64,000 nucleotides of DNA, taken from contig JAOAPE010000011.1 in assembly GCA_025462725.1 (NCBI GenBank), forward strand, positions 62,001 through 126,000. Reading direction: 5' to 3'. The notes beneath the pieces were generated by a model. It was not told the origin of the DNA. It saw only the letters and a list, made by a program, of their open reading frames with translations, and searched no databases. The DNA is from Terriglobales bacterium (GTDB lineage: Bacteria; Acidobacteriota; Terriglobia; Terriglobales; Acidobacteriaceae). A program made the position numbers and the translations under genes. Positions 42,112 to 51,089 of the stretch are shown piece by piece (the stretch's first letter is position 1; every line of letters starts with the position of its first letter).

Positions 42112-43656
42112 ATGCAAAGAAGACCTCCATCTGACATTGCTGATTACTGGGAGATATTTGTCCGCAGGAAGCGCTGGATCGTTCTGCCAGCACTCGTGGT
42201 GTTCTCGTTGGCTATCGTTCTGACGATCAAGCTGCCAAAGTCCTACAAGTCAGAGACGATGATCCTCGTCGATCCGCAAAAAGTCCCACTCGATTATGTG
42301 AAGGGTTCGGTAGGAGGAGACGTTACCGAGCGCTTGCAAGCGATAAGCCAGCAGATCCTGAGCCGCACCAGTTTGCAGAAAATCATCGACCAGCTGGGCC
42401 TGTATAAAGACAAGTCCGCGAAGCTGTCACAGGAAGACATTGTCGAAATGATGCGCAAGGACATCACCATTGATGTGGTGGCGGACAAGCGTGAAGGGAA
42501 CCACTCGATGGGTGGTTTCAAGATCAGCTATGCGGGGCAGACGCCGACACAGACGCAACAAGTAACCCGGCAACTGGCGTCGCTCTTTATCGAAGAGAAC
42601 CTAAAGCTGCGCCAGCAACAGGCTGAAGGCACGAATGCTTTTATCGACCGGCAATTGGAAAAGTCGCGCCAAGACTTGCTCGCGCAAGAGGTGAAGATAA
42701 AGGAATTCAAGTCCAAATACATGGGCAGCCTTCCTGAGCAGCAGCAGGCCAACTTGCAAGTTATGGGACAGTTCCAGACGTTGATGTCGGCGAACAGTGA
42801 TGCGATCGGACGTGCCCAGCAGCAGAAGACGTACCTTGAATCGCTTTCCGAATCGATGAACAAGAAAGCCCCAACGGGTAATCAATATCCGGGTCTGCAA
42901 CAAGACTTGAATTTGCGACGTGCGGAATTAGTGGCTGCTGAGCAGAAATATCAGCCAAACCATCCAGATGTCATCCGACTTCGTGAGGAAGTTGCGGCCA
43001 TAGAAAAGCAAGCCAAGATATTGGCTGCCAAAGATGCGGCAGAATCGCCTGGCATGGGCGATTCTGCTCAGTTCAAGAGTCAGATCCTGAGCCTCGACCT
43101 GGAATTGAAGAACCGGCAACAACGTCAAGCTGAACTGGAAGCGAGAATCCGGACGTTTCAAGGGAAAGTAGACATCCTGCCTGCAATCGAGCAGCAGTTC
43201 ACGGAATTGAACCGCGACTATTTGGCTGCCAAAGACGAGTACAGGTTGCTGCAAGAGAAAAAGGGCGCATCGTCGATGGCCGCGGACGTTGAGCGTGAGG
43301 CGCAAGGTGAACAGTTCAGAGTGGTGGACCCGGCAAGTCTTCCGACTAAGCCTTATAAGCCTGACTTGATCCAGCTGAACGCAATCGGATTGTTGTTGGG
43401 AGTAGTGATTGGCGTTGGGTTTGGAGCTGTCCAAGAACTCAAGGACAAGTCGATGCACAACGACAAGGACATTGCGTTCTATCTGCCATTGACTGTTCTC
43501 GGCGCGATGCCAGTAATCATGAATGAGGACCAACGGCAGGTACGGTCCAAACAGCGACGCCAAAGGTTGATGATAGGTTCGGGAACCATGGCGTTACTGG
43601 TCTTATTGGCGATTTACGTCTTCATGCACCGAAACGCTTTCGAGTTAGCAAGCTAA
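42112..43656 (+). CDS. Wzz-like polysaccharide co-polymerase (chain-length determinant)
   Basis: A 514-residue inner-membrane protein with one span near the N-terminus (WIVLPALVVFSLAIVLTIKL, about residues 23-42) and one near the end (LMIGSGTMALLVLLAIYVFM, about 486-505), enclosing a periplasmic coiled-coil-rich domain (for example DRQLEKSRQDLLAQEVKIKE). This is the Wzz/GNVR topology controlling chain length. The tyrosine-kinase half is encoded separately at 44678, with an ATPase gene between them. The proline-rich motif usual before the second span is not obvious. Confidence 0.9.
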   Translation: MQRRPPSDIADYWEIFVRRKRWIVLPALVVFSLAIVLTIKLPKSYKSETMILVDPQKVPLDYVKGSVGGDVTERLQAISQQILSRTSLQKIIDQLGLYKDKSAKLSQEDIVEMMRKDITIDVVADKREGNHSMGGFKISYAGQTPTQTQQVTRQLASLFIEENLKLRQQQAEGTNAFIDRQLEKSRQDLLAQEVKIKEFKSKYMGSLPEQQQANLQVMGQFQTLMSANSDAIGRAQQQKTYLESLSESMNKKAPTGNQYPGLQQDLNLRRAELVAAEQKYQPNHPDVIRLREEVAAIEKQAKILAAKDAAESPGMGDSAQFKSQILSLDLELKNRQQRQAELEARIRTFQGKVDILPAIEQQFTELNRDYLAAKDEYRLLQEKKGASSMAADVEREAQGEQFRVVDPASLPTKPYKPDLIQLNAIGLLLGVVIGVGFGAVQELKDKSMHNDKDIAFYLPLTVLGAMPVIMNEDQRQVRSKQRRQRLMIGSGTMALLVLLAIYVFMHRNAFELAS

Positions 43657-43663
43657 GGCAGAA

Positions 43664-44677
43664 ATGTATTTAGAGTCGTTTGGGTTACGAGAAAATCCGT
43701 TCACACTGGTCACTGATCCTCGCTTTCTGTATTACAGCGAGTCGCACTGTGATGCCATGGCGCATTTGCTTTATGGAGTGCGCGAGCGTAAAGGCATCAT
43801 CTTGATGTTAGGAGAAGCTGGCACTGGCAAGACTACGCTGGTGAAGGCAACGCTCGAGATGTTGCGCTCGACCCGGGTGGTTTCAAGTGTGATCTTGAAT
43901 CCGATCCTCAGCGGAACTGAAGATTTTTTTGATCTTATGTTGCGCGGTTTCGGGCTTGACGGTTTCAAACGCAACAACGTGGAGATGGCAGACATGCTGC
44001 AGCGTTTTCTGGTGCAGCAGAGCCGTCGCGGACGCATTCCGGTGATCGTTGTTGATGAAGGACAAGAGTTAGCACGACCATACTTAGAGCAGATCAGAAT
44101 GCTGTCCAACTATGAAGATAACGGGCAGAAGCTGGTGCAGTTCGTCATCGCCGCGCAGCCTGAAATGTCGGAAAAGATCGAAAGCTTTGAACTGCGAGCA
44201 CTTCGACAGAGGATCACGGTGCGGTGTCGGCTAAGCGCGATGAGTCCGCAGGAGACATGGACTTACTTGTATAGCCGATTGGAGCGCGCCGGCTGTTCCC
44301 GCCAAGATGTTTTTGTGCCTGCGGCAGTGGAACTCATTTACGCGTACTCGGGTGGAATTCCCCGAATCATCAACAGCATCGCCGATAACTGCTTACTCGC
44401 GAGCTTCGCTCGCAGTGCTTCGAACGTTGACGCAGCGATGGTTCAGAAGGTAGCACGACATTTAGAACTCAAGGAATCAGCATCGAACAGCAGCCAAACT
44501 GAAAACATCCACCGCGACGTTTTGAAGGCTTCTTCAACTTGGAGAGAGGTTGCCGGCGACATTCGTACGGGAGCTGTGCCTGAAGCGTTGAAGAAGTTCG
44601 TGGAAAAGCTACAGACGAACGAAGACAGTTGGAAGGCCGAGAAGGTGTACTCGGCAGCGATCGAGCAAGGAGAATAA
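43664..44677 (+). CDS. ExeA-like AAA ATPase of the exosortase EPS locus
   Basis: A 337-residue ATPase of the ExeA/MshM type. It starts MYLESFGLRENPFTLVTDPR, typical of the family, with Walker A GEAGTGKT (residues 50-57) and Walker B IPVIVVDEGQEL. A C-terminal arginine-finger-like region (GGIPRIINSIADNCLL) follows. The family is linked with PEP-CTERM loci, where it lies between the chain-length and kinase genes exactly as here. TAAGG before ATG 43664 and a close 7-base gap to the previous gene place it in the operon. The molecular role is unclear; it may energise assembly of the export complex. Confidence 0.92.
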   Translation: MYLESFGLRENPFTLVTDPRFLYYSESHCDAMAHLLYGVRERKGIILMLGEAGTGKTTLVKATLEMLRSTRVVSSVILNPILSGTEDFFDLMLRGFGLDGFKRNNVEMADMLQRFLVQQSRRGRIPVIVVDEGQELARPYLEQIRMLSNYEDNGQKLVQFVIAAQPEMSEKIESFELRALRQRITVRCRLSAMSPQETWTYLYSRLERAGCSRQDVFVPAAVELIYAYSGGIPRIINSIADNCLLASFARSASNVDAAMVQKVARHLELKESASNSSQTENIHRDVLKASSTWREVAGDIRTGAVPEALKKFVEKLQTNEDSWKAEKVYSAAIEQGE

Positions 44678-45529
44678 ATGGGATTCTTTTATCAGGCGTT
44701 AAAAAAGGAATCGGGCATTGAACCGGACGTCACTGAAGAGTCGCGAATGGACCGGCAAGATGCCACTGTTGCTACGGCAACTGTCACCAGAGAAGAAGCG
44801 CGCGGGAGTAAGCAAAAATTTGAAGTGAAATTCCCGTTGGAAAGCCTTGTTGCTTTCCTGACGCCGCCAGTGGTGGACGAAAACATTGTTGCTATGGAGC
44901 ACTGCCGAATCCTGCGCACTCGCATTCGCGAGATCATGCAGAGTAAGGGCATGCGGACTTTGTTGATGACGAGCGCCATTGCTGCTGAAGGCAAGACGCT
45001 TATGTCCGTAAATCTTGCCTATGCCATGAGCCATATTGAAAACACAAAAGTGCTTTTGGTGGACGCTGATATGCGCCGCCCAAACGTTGCACCTTTCCTC
45101 AAGATGAAACCGGAAAGAGGGCTAAGTTCGTACCTCCAGAAAAAACACGATTTTGATGATGTCTGCTGGGAACTGACTCCCTCACTTGATGTGGTGCCGA
45201 CATTGGAAGTTGACGAGAATTCTGCCGAACTCCTGCATAGCCAGAGAATGCTGGATTTCTTGCGCATCGCTGGTGAACGCTATGGAGTGATCCTGTTGGA
45301 CGGGCCTCCTCTGTTTCCGATCGTGGATGCTCAAGTCCTGGCGCCACTTGTAGATGGTGCCATTCTTGTAGTTCGCGCCAACAAGACGCCGTACGATCTG
45401 TCGCGTCAAGCAGCAGACATGTTGAAATCCAAATTCATTGGAAGCGTTCTGAATGGAGCTGATCACGCGTCGAAGTCAGGCGGGTACGGCGGCTATTACG
45501 GGCGGTACGGAAGCAAAGAGAAGAAGTAG
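44678..45529 (+). CDS. BY-kinase (CpsD/CapB-like tyrosine autokinase)
   Basis: A 283-residue bacterial tyrosine kinase of the CpsD/CapB type, lacking the membrane part. The deviant Walker A is TSAIAAEGKTLMSVNLAYA (about residues 98-116), Walker A' is VLLVDADMRRPNV, and Walker B is VILLDGPPL. The C-terminus carries a tyrosine cluster GGYGGYYGRYG, the usual autophosphorylation site. It partners the Wzz-like protein at 42112. It starts directly after the ATPase stop with AAGGAG before ATG 44678. Phosphorylation cycles of such kinases control polymer length and export. Confidence 0.92.
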   Translation: MGFFYQALKKESGIEPDVTEESRMDRQDATVATATVTREEARGSKQKFEVKFPLESLVAFLTPPVVDENIVAMEHCRILRTRIREIMQSKGMRTLLMTSAIAAEGKTLMSVNLAYAMSHIENTKVLLVDADMRRPNVAPFLKMKPERGLSSYLQKKHDFDDVCWELTPSLDVVPTLEVDENSAELLHSQRMLDFLRIAGERYGVILLDGPPLFPIVDAQVLAPLVDGAILVVRANKTPYDLSRQAADMLKSKFIGSVLNGADHASKSGGYGGYYGRYGSKEKK

Positions 45530-45544
45530 TAAAAGACCTCCTCC

Positions 45545-46939
45545 ATGATCAAGGTGCTTAATCAATATTTCCCGGGGCGGCTCTTTGTCCTATTAGTGAC
45601 AGAGAACCTTTTGATATTGCTGGGTATCTGGATCGGGATCTCATATCAAACCGGTGATTTACGGTGGTCGCTGCTCTCCTATCCCACGCTTTTTGGCAAG
45701 GCGATCCTGATAAATCTCACTTGCCAGTTCTGTCTGTACTACGCTGACGTCTACGACCTTCGCAATATTGGCTCGAGACTCGAAATCGGGTTGAGAACCC
45801 TACAAGCGTTGGGTGCTGCGGCATTGATACTCGCCACTCTCTACGCGATATTCCCGGAAATGCGATTGGGAGCGGGGATCGTGGAGACGGCCATTGTCGC
45901 AATCGTTTGCGGCATATTGGTTTGGAGAATCTTCATTGAGTGGTTGAACCGCGCCTATGGTGCGGGAGAACGGATTCTGCTCGTTGGTTCAGGAGATGCC
46001 GTTCATTCTTTGATCAGAGAGCTTCGCGGACGACCCGACCTTCCAATCACATTAATAGGAACAGTTGACGAAGAAGGATATGCAGGCTCCGCCGTGTTCC
46101 CAAACCTCTCTTCACTTGGGACACTTAAAGACCTCGGTCAGATCATCAAGGACTCGAGCCCGGATAGATTGATTGTTGCGCTCAAGGAACGTCGGCAACA
46201 GCTTCCGATCGATCTCTTGCTCAGTTATCGCATGCGCGGACTGGTGATCGAGGAGGCCAGTGCTCTATATCAAAAGCTAACGGGAAAGGTGCCGGTAGAG
46301 AGTATCCGTCCTAGTGCGCTCATCTTTTCTGATGGATTCAGCCAATCCACCCTGCAAAAGATATATGGACGTCTGCTTGGGTTCATTGCAGCGGTGCTGG
46401 CGCTGATATTTGTGGGCCCCTTTTTGCTGCTCATCGCGGCTGTTATTAAGCTGGATTCTCGGGGGCCAGCGTTGTACAAACAATCTCGCGTGGGGCTCAA
46501 TGGTGAACTGTTCGATGTGTTGAAGTTCCGATCAATGCGAATGGACGCAGAAGCTACCAGCGGGCCGGTTTGGGCCCAAGATGTAGATCCCAGGATCACG
46601 AGAGTGGGACGGTTCCTAAGGAAAGTAAGATTGGACGAACTTCCCCAACTGATCAATGTGCTCTACGGCCACATGAGTTTTGTGGGGCCGCGTCCAGAGA
46701 GACCTTTTTTTGTTGATCTGCTAAAGGACAAAATTCCCTTTTATGACCTCCGGCATGCGGTTCGCCCAGGGATCACAGGGTGGGCGCAAGTGTCGTGTCA
46801 CTACGGCGCAACTGTTGAGGACGCACAACAAAAACTCGAGTACGACTTGTTCTATATCAAGAATTTCTCGCTGTCATTTGACAGCCTGATCCTGTTCCAA
46901 ACGATCAAGATCGTGTTGTTCGGACGCGGAGCCCGTTGA
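45545..46939 (+). CDS. Undecaprenyl-phosphate sugar phosphotransferase (initiating)
   Basis: A 464-residue inner-membrane enzyme that transfers the first sugar phosphate to undecaprenyl phosphate. Several spans occupy about the first 130 residues, a Rossmann-like middle (GERILLVGSGDAVHSLIREL) follows, then one span near residue 285 and the catalytic domain with SRVGLNGELFDVLKFRSMR, LDELPQLINVLYGHMSFVGP and RPGITGWAQVSC. This is the EpsB/exosortase-associated type. The ATG is preceded by GACCTCCTCC, which resembles an anti-Shine-Dalgarno sequence, not a binding site; translation may rely on coupling. Confidence 0.93.
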   Translation: MIKVLNQYFPGRLFVLLVTENLLILLGIWIGISYQTGDLRWSLLSYPTLFGKAILINLTCQFCLYYADVYDLRNIGSRLEIGLRTLQALGAAALILATLYAIFPEMRLGAGIVETAIVAIVCGILVWRIFIEWLNRAYGAGERILLVGSGDAVHSLIRELRGRPDLPITLIGTVDEEGYAGSAVFPNLSSLGTLKDLGQIIKDSSPDRLIVALKERRQQLPIDLLLSYRMRGLVIEEASALYQKLTGKVPVESIRPSALIFSDGFSQSTLQKIYGRLLGFIAAVLALIFVGPFLLLIAAVIKLDSRGPALYKQSRVGLNGELFDVLKFRSMRMDAEATSGPVWAQDVDPRITRVGRFLRKVRLDELPQLINVLYGHMSFVGPRPERPFFVDLLKDKIPFYDLRHAVRPGITGWAQVSCHYGATVEDAQQKLEYDLFYIKNFSLSFDSLILFQTIKIVLFGRGAR

Positions 46940-46972
46940 TTCCGCATGCGTGAGTCGAAGAGAGGTCACACC

Positions 46973-49249
46973 ATGTTATCCAGAAAGTCTGTCTTAGTAT
47001 TCATTTCTGCCTTAATGCTGTTTGCCATGCTGGGCTGCACCGCAGACCCTGCAAAACAAAAGTCGGAATTCGTGGCCAGCGCCGAGAAATTCATGGCCGC
47101 AGGCAAATTCAGCGATGCGGTGATCCAGTATCGTAACGCTTTGAAGATCGAACCGAATTCCTCGCCGCTCAACAACTCTCTCGGAGATGCGCACTTCAAA
47201 AATGGACAACTACGAGAAGCGTTTCTTGCATACAAGAAGGCGACTGAACTGGACCCGAACAACGTCACGGCGCAAATTTCGATGTCACATTTCTATCTCG
47301 TGACGCAGCAGTTTGAAGAGGCAACGCAGATTGCAACATCGATCCTTACAAAGAATCCCGACAATGTAGAAGCAAGCCTGGTGCTTGCAAACGGCTTTGC
47401 GGGCAAGAAAGATGTTCCACATGCGATCAGTATCTTGCAAACGGTATTGAACCAACATCCTGATGCCACCAATGTGCATTTGAATCTGGGAGTCCTGTTC
47501 GTTAGCCAGGGCAAGAACGATACGGGCCGCGAAGAATTTGAGTTGGCCGTCAAGAGCAATCCCAAGAGCGTGGACGCGCACAAGGCACTTGGAACCTTGT
47601 ATTGGGCGCAAGGAAATGTTGCCAAGGCGGAAGAGGAATTCAAAGCGGCTGTAGCGGGCGATGCAATGTCCCCGATCGCAAAGCAAGCACTGGCCGAATT
47701 TTATGTCCGGCTGAATCGATATCCGGAAGCCGAAGCGGTCTATAAGGCCATGGTTGTGGATGCGAAGAATTCTCCTGAGTCACGCTACACGCTCGCAAGC
47801 TTTTACATGTTCGTGAAACGGAACGATGACGGGATAAGAGTTGACAACGAGATTCTGAAGGACAATCCATCTTTCCTGCCAGCGAAATTTCAACTGGCGC
47901 GAATCGCGATCGACACCCACAACTTGGATGAAGCGGACCGGATCATTAATGGAGTGCTGAAGGAACGTTCTAAAGAACCCCAAGCACTGATCCTGCAAGG
48001 AGAAATATTGATAGAGCGCAAGCAGCCGCAAAAGGCGATTGATGCGCTCGAAGCGTCGCAGAAGTTCGAACCGAACGTCCCGATGCTGCATTTCCTTCAG
48101 GGCATTGCGTATTCGCAGATCGGCAATCTGGACCGGGCGCAAGCTAGTCTGGAACAGGCGATCGGTCTCGATCAGAAATACACCGCCGCTTACCTAGCCT
48201 TGAGCCAAATGATGCTCAATCGCAACCAGTTGGATTCCTCGCTCCGCTATAGCCAGGAAGTTCTCCAGTGGGAGCCTAACAACATCGCGGCCCTATTTTT
48301 GGAAGCGAATGCCTATGCCAGTCAGCAGAATTACCCGAAAGCAGAAGCGCTCTTTCAGCAGTTCGCAAAAGCCACGCCCCAGTCCGCAGAAGGCCCATAC
48401 AGGCTAGGCGTGCTTGCAATGTCGCAGAAGAAATTGGATGCCGCAGAGAAGAATCTTGAGCGTGCACTCCAGATCGATCCGAAGCAGTACGCGGCGATGG
48501 ACAGCCTCGCGGGTCTGTATCTTTACCAAAAGAAAAATGACAAGGCGGTACAGAGAGTCCTGCAGCAGTTGCAAAGCGACAATAGCGCAGAACTGTACAG
48601 CATCTTAGGCAGAATCTATACACAGACCAAGCAGTTTCCCCAGGCTGAGGCTGCTCTCAAGCAAGCGTTGAAATTGAAACCGGACGACTACAACGTGTAC
48701 AGCCTGATGGGAACGTTGTATGCCAGTCAAAGTTCGTTCGATGAAGCATTGAAGCAATATGAGCAGGCCACGAAACTCAACCCGAAGGACCCCGGCGTTT
48801 GGACTGTTTACGGAATGTTAAACGCCGAATCTGGACACAAAGACATAGCCATTCGCGCGTACGAAAAAGCATTGGAATTTGCACCGAACTCAGGAAGTGC
48901 TGCAAACAATCTTGCGTGGTTGCTATTGGAGCAGAACAAGGATGCGGATCGGGCGCTAGAACTGGCGCGCACCGCAAGAGTCTCGCTACCAGAAGCAGGG
49001 CCCGTCTCTGACACGCTAGGCTGGATCTACTTCAACCGCAGGCTCTATGACAACGCACTTCCGTTGCTGCAGGAAGCTGTGAAGCGGGACCCCAATAATG
49101 CGGAATTTCGTTTTCACCTCGCGTCAGTGCTTCTTGAAACCGGAAAGAAGCCGCAGGCAAAAGCTGAACTCTTGGGCGCTCTAAAACTCGATTCGAATCT
49201 GCGCAATCGAGATGATGTGAAAAAAGCAATGGCCGCGTTGTCACTCTAG
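46973..49249 (+). CDS. prsT: TPR lipoprotein, PrsT-like (second copy)
   Basis: A 758-residue TPR protein in the polysaccharide series. It has a signal peptide (MLSRKSVLVFISALMLFAML then GC, a slightly atypical lipobox), followed by about 20 TPR units such as DAVIQYRNALKIEPNSSPLN. The same protein design and many identical stretches are found at 30158-32452 (for instance LRNRDDVKKAM and a TLGWIYFNRRLY motif). AGAGAGG before ATG 46973 supports the start. In PEP-CTERM systems the corresponding gene is prsT. The two copies imply duplication within the locus, so the paralogues may work on different polymers or steps. Confidence 0.87.
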   Translation: MLSRKSVLVFISALMLFAMLGCTADPAKQKSEFVASAEKFMAAGKFSDAVIQYRNALKIEPNSSPLNNSLGDAHFKNGQLREAFLAYKKATELDPNNVTAQISMSHFYLVTQQFEEATQIATSILTKNPDNVEASLVLANGFAGKKDVPHAISILQTVLNQHPDATNVHLNLGVLFVSQGKNDTGREEFELAVKSNPKSVDAHKALGTLYWAQGNVAKAEEEFKAAVAGDAMSPIAKQALAEFYVRLNRYPEAEAVYKAMVVDAKNSPESRYTLASFYMFVKRNDDGIRVDNEILKDNPSFLPAKFQLARIAIDTHNLDEADRIINGVLKERSKEPQALILQGEILIERKQPQKAIDALEASQKFEPNVPMLHFLQGIAYSQIGNLDRAQASLEQAIGLDQKYTAAYLALSQMMLNRNQLDSSLRYSQEVLQWEPNNIAALFLEANAYASQQNYPKAEALFQQFAKATPQSAEGPYRLGVLAMSQKKLDAAEKNLERALQIDPKQYAAMDSLAGLYLYQKKNDKAVQRVLQQLQSDNSAELYSILGRIYTQTKQFPQAEAALKQALKLKPDDYNVYSLMGTLYASQSSFDEALKQYEQATKLNPKDPGVWTVYGMLNAESGHKDIAIRAYEKALEFAPNSGSAANNLAWLLLEQNKDADRALELARTARVSLPEAGPVSDTLGWIYFNRRLYDNALPLLQEAVKRDPNNAEFRFHLASVLLETGKKPQAKAELLGALKLDSNLRNRDDVKKAMAALSL

Positions 49250-49269
49250 GAAAGCAAGGTCTGAAAAAA

Positions 49270-50169
49270 ATGAGTACAGTCGCAGTTCGAGCAGCAGAGG
49301 AGCCATTTTCGTTCGTTGCGGAACTAAAGCGCTCGCCAGGTTGGATATTGGTGATTTTATCCGCTGCTGTTCTTTATGCGCAGATGCTGGGGGCGCTGGC
49401 GGTGGAGTGGTGGCAAAATCCCGACTACTCGCATGGATTGCTGGTGCCGTTCGCTGTCGCATATTTGCTTTACGAGAAGCGGAATGTATTTGCCAGCCTT
49501 CCGGTACAGCCCTCTTGGTTCGGATTAGTGGTGATAGCAGGCTCGCAAGTCATCAATCTGGTCGGATTCCTGGGAGCCGAATTCTTTCTTCAGCGGTTCT
49601 CCTTCATCGTCTTTGTCGGCGGACTGCTACTGTACCTTGCGGGCTGGAGATACTTATGGGAGAGCGCATTTGCGCTTCTTTTGTTCGCACTCGCCATCCC
49701 TTTGCCGGTAATAGTTTTCAATCTAGTTGCATTACCTTTGCAATTGATCGCCTCTTCCTGGGCCGAATCGTTTTTGCGCGCGTGTCAGATCCCGGTATTC
49801 AGGGAAGGCAACATCCTCATACTTCCGCAGCAGACACTGAATGTTACCGAAGCATGTAGCGGGATCCGTTCGTTAATGAGCTTGATCAGCTTGGGGGTCA
49901 TGCTGGGGTACTTTCTACCGTTTAAGTTTTGGGTCAGAGCACTGTTCGTCGTCACTACGATACCGATCGCGCTAGTCGCAAATGCATTTCGGGTGGGCGG
50001 AACGGGCATTCTAGCGCAATCGTTCGGTGAGAGGGCTGCACAAGGCTTCTTCCACACGTTTTCGGGGTGGCTCGTCTTTGTATTTGCGTTCTCAGTGCTA
50101 TTGCTGGAAGTGACCGTGTTGCAAAAGTTGTTGGGAAAGACGGTCAAGGGAGAAAAAAATGAAGCTTAA
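49270..50169 (+). CDS. Exosortase (PEP-CTERM sorting enzyme)
   Basis: A 299-residue integral membrane transpeptidase-like protease that sorts PEP-CTERM proteins. About eight spans are predicted. The catalytic triad is visible: Cys196 in VTEACSGIRSL, Arg241 in VANAFRVGGTGI and His262 in FHTFSGWLVFVF. It is not fused to EpsI; that gene overlaps its end by 11 bases. Substrates with VPEPAS-like tails follow at 51090 and 51919. AAGG lies before ATG 49270. Confidence 0.95.
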   Translation: MSTVAVRAAEEPFSFVAELKRSPGWILVILSAAVLYAQMLGALAVEWWQNPDYSHGLLVPFAVAYLLYEKRNVFASLPVQPSWFGLVVIAGSQVINLVGFLGAEFFLQRFSFIVFVGGLLLYLAGWRYLWESAFALLLFALAIPLPVIVFNLVALPLQLIASSWAESFLRACQIPVFREGNILILPQQTLNVTEACSGIRSLMSLISLGVMLGYFLPFKFWVRALFVVTTIPIALVANAFRVGGTGILAQSFGERAAQGFFHTFSGWLVFVFAFSVLLLEVTVLQKLLGKTVKGEKNEA

Positions 50170-50806
50170 CAATAGGCTCATCGTTATCAGTGTTCTACTG
50201 CTGCTCACATTCGGCATGAGGACATGGGCGAATGTGGCCCCCACTATTCCCGATCGCAAAGCGTTCAAGGACTTCCCAGATGCCCTAGGCGAATGGAAGC
50301 TTTCGAGTACTGCAACGTTGACCGAGAGTATTGAAAAGATATTGCTGGCGGACGACTACCTGCTGAAGACTTATCGCGATCCCAATGGCAAACAGGCAGA
50401 TCTTTTTGTCGCCTACTATCGTTCTCAACGCGCGGGCGAAAGCATGCATTCACCCAAAAATTGCTTGCCCGGATCCGGTTGGACGCCCACTGTCAACGAT
50501 ACTGTCGTTTTGCAAAAAGATTCCCAAGGCAAGGAAGTAAGGATTAACCGCTATGTGGTTGAGAACGGAACTGACCGAGCCCTCGCTTTGTATTGGTACC
50601 AGGAAAATGGTCGCGTGATCGCCAGCGAATACTGGGGCAAATTCTATCTTGTTTGGGACGCCCTTCGGACTGGGCGGCGAGACGGCGCCATCGTCCGCGT
50701 GATGGTTCCATTGCACCGAAATGAGAGCATTGACGGGCCCACCGAGATTGGCCTGGCTTTCGCTCGTACCGCATCTTCTGGACTACCTGCCTACCTTCCG
50801 AACTAG
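50159..50806 (+). CDS. epsI: EpsI-family protein (exosortase-associated)
   Basis: A 215-residue membrane-anchored protein of the EpsI/DUF3485 family that accompanies exosortases. One N-terminal span (RLIVISVLLLLTFGMRTWAN) precedes a periplasmic domain with the conserved SMHSPKNCLPGSGWTP and LYWYQENGRVIASEYWGKFY. In the XrtA subgroup EpsI is fused to the exosortase C-terminus; here it is separate but translationally coupled (11-base overlap, with AAGGGAGA before ATG 50159). A long inverted repeat follows 25 bases after the stop. Confidence 0.94.
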   Translation: MKLNNRLIVISVLLLLTFGMRTWANVAPTIPDRKAFKDFPDALGEWKLSSTATLTESIEKILLADDYLLKTYRDPNGKQADLFVAYYRSQRAGESMHSPKNCLPGSGWTPTVNDTVVLQKDSQGKEVRINRYVVENGTDRALALYWYQENGRVIASEYWGKFYLVWDALRTGRRDGAIVRVMVPLHRNESIDGPTEIGLAFARTASSGLPAYLPN

Positions 50807-50831
50807 TATTCCTTGATATAAGTCACTCTGG

Positions 50832-50873
50832 ATTGCGGTAATGGTCAGTAACTCCCCCGACCATTACCGCAAT
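50832..50873. terminator. 15-bp perfect inverted repeat after epsI
   Basis: ATTGCGGTAATGGTC (50832-50846) and GACCATTACCGCAAT (50859-50873) are perfect arms around a 12-base loop. It lies 25 bases after the epsI stop and is followed by TGATTTTA, a weak T tract. A transcription terminator of the polysaccharide series is the simplest reading; a regulatory site for the next promoter is possible. Confidence 0.6.
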
Positions 50874-51039
50874 TGATTTTACGTAAGCTGCAAAGTTTTG
50901 CATCTTGGGTGTGAGTTTCTGGCAAGCGGCTTCTGGAAAAGTCGAAAGTGGAAATAACGATAAATCGTAAGTAGATGAAAACAGGTAAGTTAACTGTCGA
51001 ATGTCAATCGTTTTGAAAAGTTCAGATAGGGGCTCCATT

Positions 51040-51055
51040 TGGTATTCAGCTTGCA
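51040..51055 (+). promoter_or_regulatory. Candidate sigma-54 promoter of the first PEP-CTERM gene
   Basis: TGGTAT-TCAGC-TTGCA has GG (51041-51042) and GC (51053-51054) at the -24/-12 spacing of 10 bases and a perfect TTGCA -12 element. Transcription would begin near 51066, 24 bases before ATG 51090. A 12-bp palindrome ACGATAAATCGT is at 50957-50968, a possible activator site. Confidence 0.65.
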
Positions 51056-51089
51056 ATGTTATTGGCGTAAGAGTGAGGTAATAGGGTCA

